A stretch of DNA of 64,000 nt from Planobispora longispora (GTDB lineage Bacteria; Actinomycetota; Actinomycetes; Streptosporangiales; Streptosporangiaceae), in NCBI RefSeq assembly GCF_016863135.1, contig NZ_BOOH01000039.1, positions 62,001 through 126,000 on the forward strand. Direction: 5' to 3'. The notes under the pieces are model-generated. The model was not told the origin of the DNA and did not search any database. It saw only the letters and a program-made list of their open reading frames with translations. This document shows positions 58,801 to 64,000 of the stretch, one piece after another; the first letter of the stretch is position 1, and each line of letters opens with the position of its first letter. Made by a program: the position numbers and the translations under genes.

Positions 58801-61800
58801 GATCAGCCAACCACGAGCCGAGCGCAGAACTGATCCATTCCCGTCCGGCGCACTGCCGACACCTGAACCGGCCGATGTCGCGGCGACCGGGTGTCCCGCG
58901 TCCCCGGCCGGATCCTCGTCCCTGTCCCCGGCCGGGTCCGTGATCCTGTCCCCGGCCGGGTTCCCAGCCGGATCGCGGGCCGGGTTCCCGGCGGCGGCCG
59001 GGGCGACCGGCGTCTCCTTCCACACCCGCGCCACCAGCTTGTCCGCGAGCGGCACCGGCACCGCCGCGGCGGGGATGCGCTGGGTCAGCACGCCGGTGGG
59101 CGTGCCGTCCGCGGCGAGGTGCTCGATCTCGACCGGGATCTCGGCGGGATCGTCCGGGGCGTGGCCGTTCAGGCGCGCGGCCAGCTCCGCCGGGGTCGGG
59201 AGCCCGTCCACCGGGGCCGCGTCCACGGCGACGGTCGCGGTGCCGTACCGGGTCCAGGCTCCCGCGGCGTTCTTCGCGTCGATCACGACCTCTCCGGACG
59301 GGGTGAGGGTGACGGTGACCGTGGCGGGCAGCGGCAGAAGCGCGTCCAGGACGACGTCGGTCAGCTCGGCCCCGCCGTACACCTCGGCCGCCGCCGCCTG
59401 CGCCAGCGCGGCCATCGCGGCGAGCGGCAGGACCGGCAGGCCGTGCAGGAGCCGGCTCGCGGCGTCCAGCCGCCAGGGGGCGTCCGCGAGGTCGTCGACG
59501 GTCGTGGTCCACACGTGCCCGGCCGGGCTCTCGACGTGCACGCCGAGCAGCGGGTGGGCGCCCGGCGGCAGGGCGGGGCGCCGGGACGCGGACGCCCAGT
59601 GGCGCTCGTGCCGCCACGGGGACGGCGGCAGGTCGGTGACCGAGCCGTGCGGCGCGAGGGCCGGGGAGGGCAGCGCGACGGCGACCGCGGCCAGCTGGAG
59701 GGCGAACTCCTCGTCGTGGCCCCGGCGCAGGGAGTGGGTGACGACCGTGCCCCGGGGGAGCGTGTCGCGCAGCGGCGCGGCCAGGACGGGATGCGGGCTG
59801 ATCTCGGTGAAGACGGTGTGCCCGTCCTCGGCGGCGGCCCGCAGGGCGGACAGCAGCCGGACCGGGCGGCGGACCCCGGCGGCCCAGTAGGCGGGCTCGA
59901 AGGTGGGGATCTCGCGGGGCTCGTCGAACACGGTGGAGTAGAACGGGATCTCGGGCTTGCCGCCCGCGATGCCGTCGAGCGCCTCGCGGAGCTTCGGCAG
60001 GAGCGGCCTGACCTGCGGCGAGTGCCCCGCGCCCTCGGCGGTCAGCAGCCGGGAGAGCAGGCCCCGCGCCGCCACCTCGGCGGCGAAGGCCGCGACCCGG
60101 TCCGGGTCGCCGGTGACGACGCACTGCCGCGGCGAGGCGTAGACCGCCACGTGCAGGTCGGCGGGGACCTCCTCGGCGCTCACCTCCAGCACGGCCATCG
60201 CGCCGCCGCCGCCCAGCGTGCCGAGCAGCCGGGCCCGGCGGCAGATCACCCGCACCGCGTCCGCCAGGCCGATCCCGCCCGCGACCACGGCCGCCGCGAC
60301 CTCGCCCATGGAGTGCCCGATCACGGCGGCGGGCCGTACCCCGCAGGCCGTCCAGAGCCGGGCCAGCGCCACCTGCACCGCGAAGATCACCGGTTGCGCC
60401 GCGGCCACGCCGGCGGCCTCGCGCCCCTCGGCGACGATCTCCCGCAGCGGGATGCCCGCCTCCTCCCGGAACAGCGGATCCAGCTCGTCGATCGCCGCGG
60501 CGAAGACCGGCTCCCCGGCGTACAGCCGGGCGCCCATCCCGGCCCACTGCGAGCCGTACCCGGAGAACACCCAGACCGGCCCCGGCCCGCCCGTCACGGC
60601 CACGCCGGTAGGCGCTTTCCCCTCCTGTACGGCCCGCAGCCCGGCGACCAGCCCGCCCGCGTCCCGCGCCACCACGGCGGCGCCGACCCGCCCCCGCCCG
60701 GCGCGCCGGGCCAGCGTGTGCGCGACGTCCTCCAGCGGCACGCCCCCGTCCCCGTCCGCCGCCCAGTCCGCCAGCACTCCGGCGTACGTCCGAACCCGCT
60801 CGGCCGACGCGTCCGTCAGCAGGAACACCCGGGTGCGACCCCGCTCCGCGTCGCCGGTGGCCCCGCCGTCGGGGGACGACGTCCCGGCTTGCGCCCCGCC
60901 GCCGGCGGATGTTCCGGACCCGGCGGACACCCCGGACCCGATGGAGGCCCGAGATCCGGCGGACACCCCGGATCCGGCGGATGTTCCGGATCCGAGCGGA
61001 GCGAGGGCGCTGTGCCCGGCGCCGTCCAGCACGATGTGGGCGTTGGTGCCGCCGAAGCCGAAGGAGGAGACGCCCGCCCGGGGGTTCGCCCCCGGCCAGG
61101 GGGTGGGCGCGGTGACGACCTCCAGCCGCTCCCAGGGGATGTGCGGGTTGGGCTCGCGGAAGTGGACGCTCGGCGGGATCACTCCGTGGTGGAGCGCGAG
61201 CACGGTCTTGATCAGGCCGGTGATCCCGGCGGCCGCCTCCAGGTGGCCGAGGTTGCTCTTGGCCGAGCCGAGCAGCACCCGGTGGTCCGGGGACAGGGCC
61301 GCGTCGATCGCGCGGGCCTCGATGGGGTCGCCGAGGAAGGTCCCGGTGCCGTGGGCCTCGATGTAGTCCGGCGGTTCCAGACCGGCGTAGGCGGTGCGCA
61401 GCAGCTCTTCCTGCGCCTCCGGGTTGGGCGCGACCAGCCCGTTGGAGCGGCCGTCCTGGTTGACCGCCGTGGCGCGTACGACCGCCAGCACCCGGTCCCC
61501 GTCGCGGCGCGCGTCCGCCAGCCGTTTGAGCACCACGACGCCGCAGCCCTCGGCCCGGACCATCCCGTCGGCCGAGGCGTCGAAGGCCTTGCACCGCCCG
61601 TCGGGCGCCGTCCCCCCGCCCTGGTCGAAGGCCATGGTGACGACCGGCGAGAGCAGCAGGTTGACCCCGGCCGCCAGCGCCAGGTCGCTGTCTCCGGCCC
61701 GCAGGCTCCGCACCGCCAGGTCCGTGGCCACCAGCGACGACGAGCAGGCGGTGTCCACCGCCAGGCTGGGCCCGCGCAGGTCCAGCACGTAGGACAGCCG

Positions 61801-62607
61801 GTTGGCGGCGATGCTGAAGGCCGCCCCGGTCGCCGTCCAGGCGTCCACCCTGCTCGCGTCGGCGGTGGTCAGGTAGGCGTACTCGTTGCCGGAGATGCCG
61901 ACGAACGCCCCGGTACGGCTGCCGCGCAGCGAGCGGGGCGCGATCCCGGCGTGCTCCAGCGCCTCCCAGGCCGTCTCCAGCAGCAGCCGCTGCTGCGGGT
62001 CCATGGTCTCGGCCTCTCCGGGGACGATCCCGAAGAAGTCGGCGTCGAATCCGGCCACGTCGCCGAGGAAGCCGCCGTGGCGGGTGGTCCTGGCCAGGGC
62101 CTCGGCCGTGCGCGGGGAGCCGTCGTCGAAGGCCTCCCACCGCCCCTCGGGCACCTGCCCGACCCCGTCCCCGCCGGTCATGAGCAGCCGCCAGAACTCC
62201 TCCGGGCCGTGAACGGGCCCGGGCAGGCGGCAGCCGACGCCGATGACCGCGATCGGCTCGTCGTGGCGGGCGGGCCGTACGGCCGGCGGGGCGGGCGCCG
62301 TACCGGACGGCAGGTCCCCCCGGCCGCGGGCCGCGCCGGATCCCGTGCCCTCCGCGGCGCGGGCCGCCCCGGCCGCCAGACCGCGGGCGAGGCGGTTGAT
62401 CGTCGGATACTCCCAGACCAGCGTCGGTCCCAGTTCCCGGCCCAGCAGCGCCTCCAGCTCCCCCGCCACGGCGACCGCGTCACGCGAGGACAGCCCGAAC
62501 TCCTCCAGGGGGCGGTCCGGGTCGACGGCGGAAAGGGGGGTCCGGCACCGGGTGGCGATCCGGTCCGTGAGGAAGCGACGGATCTCGTCTTCGCCGAGCA
62601 GATCCAC
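55879..62607 (-). CDS. Single-module type I polyketide synthase (ACP-KS-AT-DH*-KR-ACP-TE)
   Basis: A 2242-aa PKS, started at GTG 62607 with GGGAG 7 nt upstream; the longer ATG 62757 frame adds no domain. N-terminal [14 protein letters not shown] (Ser41). KS: DTACSSS (Cys288), EAHGTGT (His419), KSNLGH (His455). AT: GHSMGE (Ser766) and GAGHS (859-863), the xAGH pattern of ethylmalonyl-type ATs. DH-like region (about 1010-1190): the HxxxGxxxxP site reads [10 protein letters not shown], so the catalytic His is missing, and no second Asp motif is seen. [10 protein letters not shown] (1498-1505), LDD (1583-1585, B-type), Lys1603, Tyr1640, Asn1644. ACP: GLDSL (Ser1801). A carrier-like stretch lacking Ser follows (about 1855-1925). 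TE: GWSFGG (Ser2055), Asp2080, GSHH (2219-2222). Ser/Gly and Asp/Pro repeats separate domains. The product is unknown. Confidence 0.95.
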   Translation of the reverse strand: MDLLGEDEIRRFLTDRIATRCRTPLSAVDPDRPLEEFGLSSRDAVAVAGELEALLGRELGPTLVWEYPTINRLARGLAAGAARAAEGTGSGAARGRGDLPSGTAPAPPAVRPARHDEPIAVIGVGCRLPGPVHGPEEFWRLLMTGGDGVGQVPEGRWEAFDDGSPRTAEALARTTRHGGFLGDVAGFDADFFGIVPGEAETMDPQQRLLLETAWEALEHAGIAPRSLRGSRTGAFVGISGNEYAYLTTADASRVDAWTATGAAFSIAANRLSYVLDLRGPSLAVDTACSSSLVATDLAVRSLRAGDSDLALAAGVNLLLSPVVTMAFDQGGGTAPDGRCKAFDASADGMVRAEGCGVVVLKRLADARRDGDRVLAVVRATAVNQDGRSNGLVAPNPEAQEELLRTAYAGLEPPDYIEAHGTGTFLGDPIEARAIDAALSPDHRVLLGSAKSNLGHLEAAAGITGLIKTVLALHHGVIPPSVHFREPNPHIPWERLEVVTAPTPWPGANPRAGVSSFGFGGTNAHIVLDGAGHSALAPLGSGTSAGSGVSAGSRASIGSGVSAGSGTSAGGGAQAGTSSPDGGATGDAERGRTRVFLLTDASAERVRTYAGVLADWAADGDGGVPLEDVAHTLARRAGRGRVGAAVVARDAGGLVAGLRAVQEGKAPTGVAVTGGPGPVWVFSGYGSQWAGMGARLYAGEPVFAAAIDELDPLFREEAGIPLREIVAEGREAAGVAAAQPVIFAVQVALARLWTACGVRPAAVIGHSMGEVAAAVVAGGIGLADAVRVICRRARLLGTLGGGGAMAVLEVSAEEVPADLHVAVYASPRQCVVTGDPDRVAAFAAEVAARGLLSRLLTAEGAGHSPQVRPLLPKLREALDGIAGGKPEIPFYSTVFDEPREIPTFEPAYWAAGVRRPVRLLSALRAAAEDGHTVFTEISPHPVLAAPLRDTLPRGTVVTHSLRRGHDEEFALQLAAVAVALPSPALAPHGSVTDLPPSPWRHERHWASASRRPALPPGAHPLLGVHVESPAGHVWTTTVDDLADAPWRLDAASRLLHGLPVLPLAAMAALAQAAAAEVYGGAELTDVVLDALLPLPATVTVTLTPSGEVVIDAKNAAGAWTRYGTATVAVDAAPVDGLPTPAELAARLNGHAPDDPAEIPVEIEHLAADGTPTGVLTQRIPAAAVPVPLADKLVARVWKETPVAPAAAGNPARDPAGNPAGDRITDPAGDRDEDPAGDAGHPVAATSAGSGVGSAPDGNGSVLRSARGWLIVAGEGDPRAERLISGLTAAGHDARRASLPRVAPARPGTSLLVPAQRPALHDAVATAPEAGRIVRAGDDVVVVLVPGGLDPAGAETLVLTVTAIVRDLAAEPGNGSGTGTRLYLVTERAQAVRDGERGDPGAAALRGLLRVLVFEHPGLRARLVDVDDPEAIMTELRGPGGPDGLVGPDGLAELAELAELDDEVAWRDGVRHAARLAVHPPPGARPGRAVVRRGGGYLITGGYGGLGLVVARWLAERGAGRIVLGGRSGPSAEGAATIEWLRTAGTDVRVVTGDLAAPGVAGRLVDAVTEGGLPLRGVVHAAGVLDDRLFTEVGAEDLRRVWSAKVHGGLALHEATRGAELDWWVAFSSAAALLGSPGQAAYAAANAWLDALCDLRRAEGLPATTINWGTWAEVGGASQAVLPAVSPITPGEGVEALEALLGGGVTAAGVVRLDAGAAVAIFPGIARMPYFAELRDLADPAGRAGSAGAGSAWTGVEALGAMEAGQALAAVTAKIRERTAVVLGFEEDWLQDDTVLTGAGLDSLAATRVRGTIEHDFGVSVPAALLLQGATLGDVAVAVAAELGIHADAAGVRPVGPRDAAERRVVAALARVLGREPGVNEEIPADVVPIVLDVLGREVGREIGGGTAAGGTLTGARIADLVRAVDEEEAAQGVIRPLTGAARAYLAARRAATPLERAGVNGAAVAGGGSPNGARASSAGAPGETPLFLGHPAGGTTGVYVPLAGLLGAGRVVFGLERLGEVGELGSELGVAERAARYVQEIRKVQPEGPYRLGGWSFGGILAFEIARQLGAENVELVAMIDSGLPDETAAAERAEITARRYADFAAYLRETYGVRVELGYEELAALDEPGQLALAGLRITESGVLELLGEAILRHQITSHEDTRALEGYRAGAYAGRVVLYRSTEPTPWAVEDSRYAHADDPARGFGPHAPGLEIVTVPGSHHLNLLDPPYVEVIAADLGGQL
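58225..58296. repeat. Short tandem repeats in the KR linker of the PKS
   Basis: GAGCTCCGC repeats at least three times (9-bp period, encoding LAE units). It is followed by an 18-bp direct repeat of GAGGCCGTCGGG-type units. The encoded protein segment is [15 protein letters not shown]. Confidence 0.75.
58894..58986. repeat. DPAGD-type repeat block in the PKS DH-KR linker
   Basis: The encoded segment is [19 protein letters not shown] followed by [10 protein letters not shown]. The DNA repeats the phrase CCCCGGCCGGG with variable spacing. It lies between the degenerate DH and KR. Confidence 0.75.
60883..60996. repeat. 18-bp tandem repeats in the KS-AT linker of the PKS
   Basis: Five or six 18-bp units encode [12 protein letters not shown] hexapeptides (residues about 540-575). 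The units are related to GACACCCCGGATCCGGCG. They lengthen the linker between KS and AT. Confidence 0.8.
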
Positions 62608-62863
62608 GGGCGTCTCCCAACGACAGCCGAAGTGATCGGTCAAACTACCGAGACCGAAAGGCGTAAAGGAGACCTGACAACCCACAATCCACCAGGGCGT
62701 TTTGTCACGATTGTGATAACGGCCACACATGCGCAGTGATTTGTCCGCGAGGCTCAAGCGACCCCGGTTCTTTCGTTGCGGACACGCATAGCCACCTGCC
62801 GATCACCGGTCTACCCTCGCCTGCCACGGCCTTCTGTCGTCAGGCCGGATGGAGGGGAAAAGC
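62608..62863. promoter_or_regulatory. Divergent PKS / esterase promoter region
   Basis: These 256 nt separate the two divergent genes. An AT-richer patch around 62690-62720 includes a palindrome (62702-62719). The GTG start of the PKS lies at one end and the esterase ribosome binding site (GGAGGGG) at the other. No gene was seen. Confidence 0.6.
62702..62719. promoter_or_regulatory. 18-bp operator-like palindrome
   Basis: TTGTCAC and GTGATAA flank GATT, with one mismatch in seven pairs. It is located between the PKS and esterase starts. Confidence 0.45.
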
Positions 62864-64000
62864 ATGCGATCTGTCCGGCATGGACTCCTGGCGCTCGCGA
62901 CCGCGGGAGCCGTCGGCCTCCCCGCGACGGCGGCGCAGGCGACCCCGGTCCGGCCCATGGGCCCGGCGGGCACGACAGGCGCCGCCCAGCAGGCGCAGGA
63001 CCCGGTCCCCTCCACCGGGAAGAGTCCCTCGGGTCCCTGGCGGGCCGCGATGCCCGGCGGCGCGCGCGTGGTCGCCGAGAAGTGGCTCGGCCCGCGCACG
63101 CTGGACATCCTGATCTCCTCGCCGTCGGTCAACGCGATGTTGCCGGTCCGGCTGCTGCTGCCCCCGGGCTGGTCGAAGAAGGCCGAGCGCACCTGGCCGG
63201 TGCTCTATCTGCTCCACGGCGGTGCGGACAACTACACGTCGTGGACGAGGATGACCGGCGTCGAGGAGCTCACCGAGAACGTCGGCGCGATCGTCGTGAT
63301 GCCCGAGGCGGGTCGCGCCGGCAACTACAGCAACTGGTTCAACAAGGGTAAGGGCGGCCCTCCCGCCTGGGAGACCTTTCACACCTACGAGGTGCGCCGA
63401 CTGCTGGAGGTCGGCTACCGGGCCGGGACCCGCAGGGCCGTCGCGGGCCTGTCCATGGGGGCGTACGGATCCATCAAGTACGCCGCGCGCCACCCCGGCA
63501 TGTTCCGCTTCGCCGGCGCCTACAGCGGAGTCATGTCCACCCGCCTGCCCGGCATCCCCGACGTCATCATGAACGCCCAGGCGTCCGAGGGACAGGATCC
63601 CAAGGCCCTGTGGGGCGACCCGATCAGGAACGCCTCCGTCTGGCGGGCCAACGACCCCGCCCACCTGGCCAGGAACCTGCGCGGCGTGAGCATCTACATC
63701 TCCAGCGGCACCACCAGCCTGAACGGCGAACTCGACCCGCCCGGGACCCCCTGGCACCCGGCCCACCTGGGCGAGCCGGTCTCGGCCTACACCGCCAGGC
63801 ACCTGATCGCCAAGCTCCGGCTGTACGGCATCAAGCCGGTGGTGAACCTCTACAAGAACGGCACCCACAGCTGGCCGTACTGGGAGCGCGAGTTCAAGCG
63901 CTCCTTCCCCATGATCCTGAAGGCCCTCGGCGCGAAGCGCTCCTCCCCGGAGAGCGAGGCGCAGGACGAGCAGGATCCCCCGTCCTCGTCCGAGCCCGAG
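62864..64000 (+). CDS. Secreted esterase D / antigen 85-like alpha/beta hydrolase (partial at window end)
   Basis: At least 379 aa are encoded with no stop before the window end, so the gene is truncated by the window. ATG 62864 has GGAGGGG upstream. A signal peptide is predicted (RHGLLALATAGAVGLPATAA). The core is PVLYLLHGGADNYTSWTRMT, then VMPEAGRAGNYSNWFN and AVAGLSMGAYGSIKYAARHP with nucleophile Ser197; the catalytic His is His335 in NGTHSWPYWEREF. The fold is that of esterase D and mycolyltransferases. The C-terminal tail becomes Glu/Asp/Ser-rich (SSPESEAQDEQDPPSSSEPE). It is divergent from the PKS; processing of its product is possible but not shown. Confidence 0.9.
   Translation, partial: MRSVRHGLLALATAGAVGLPATAAQATPVRPMGPAGTTGAAQQAQDPVPSTGKSPSGPWRAAMPGGARVVAEKWLGPRTLDILISSPSVNAMLPVRLLLPPGWSKKAERTWPVLYLLHGGADNYTSWTRMTGVEELTENVGAIVVMPEAGRAGNYSNWFNKGKGGPPAWETFHTYEVRRLLEVGYRAGTRRAVAGLSMGAYGSIKYAARHPGMFRFAGAYSGVMSTRLPGIPDVIMNAQASEGQDPKALWGDPIRNASVWRANDPAHLARNLRGVSIYISSGTTSLNGELDPPGTPWHPAHLGEPVSAYTARHLIAKLRLYGIKPVVNLYKNGTHSWPYWEREFKRSFPMILKALGAKRSSPESEAQDEQDPPSSSEPE

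Noticed and set aside
58891-62739. 1282-aa plus frame opposite the PKS
   Set aside because: Antisense shadow of a PKS with complete catalytic motifs.
1-64000. tRNA or rRNA genes
   Set aside because: No cloverleaf or rRNA-like segment was recognised by eye in any intergenic stretch.

Overview
The window is chromosomal DNA from a high-GC actinomycete. The coding style (GTG starts, ATGA/GTGA overlaps), DUF3140, an MpaB-type oxygenase, PucR and NarL-type regulators, a crotonyl-CoA carboxylase/reductase and a type I PKS point to a filamentous actinobacterium, perhaps Streptosporangiaceae. That placement is inference. No rRNA, tRNA or CRISPR array was seen.

Region 1 (about 0.6-14.1 kb) is the most notable part: a defence / restriction-modification island, visibly less GC-rich than the rest. 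Five genes coupled by 4-bp start/stop overlaps encode a Z1-domain P-loop ATPase, a PD-(D/E)XK protein (DUF4420 type), a MutL/MORC-like GHKL ATPase, an unrecognised 298-aa protein and a DUF6339-like protein. A UvrD-type helicase fused to a PD-(D/E)XK nuclease with an apparent Fe-S cysteine set follows. Then come a Vsr endonuclease and a small ribbon-helix-helix protein on the minus strand, and a DNA C5-cytosine methyltransferase on the plus strand. A perfect 15-bp palindrome lies between the last two. The set resembles the MutL-Z1 restriction-modification neighbourhoods and the Mza defence system, but no AIPR protein is visible. An ISAs1-like element (14.58-15.80 kb) sits at the right edge.

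Region 2 (16-36 kb) holds envelope, stress and regulatory genes: an OmpA-like lipoprotein, DUF3140, erythromycin-esterase-like and MpaB-like proteins, a diguanylate cyclase, a methyltransferase, a four-gene minus-strand set of BrkB, DUF3618, holin-like and tail-anchored proteins, an orphan sugar-binding lipoprotein, a MEDS/HATPase regulator, an epimerase, a VOC protein, a racemase, a LysR regulator, a wHTH/membrane pair with its own operators, and a second (split) OmpA/lipoprotein pair.

Region 3 (35.6-55 kb) carries an ECF sigma factor with a coupled membrane partner, a GT-C glycosyltransferase, a CASTOR/POLLUX-like channel, a NarL-type two-component system, cytochrome bd (cydA and a short cydB), a TetR/SRPBCC operon with two operators, a GH13 enzyme, a SnoaL/TetR divergent pair, a fused SecDF, an EF-hand protein and a PucR regulator.

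Region 4 (54.6-64 kb) is a small polyketide locus. ccr is translationally coupled to a 2242-aa single-module PKS (ACP-KS-AT-degenerate DH-KR-ACP-TE). The AT carries an xAGH motif, as in ethylmalonyl-selective ATs, which fits the adjacent ccr. A secreted esterase is divergent and runs off the window.

A recurring oddity is short tandem repeats that copy the bases around a gene's stop codon into the downstream intergenic space, seen at four genes. Two further intergenic tandem repeats (65 bp and 18 bp) lie after other genes.
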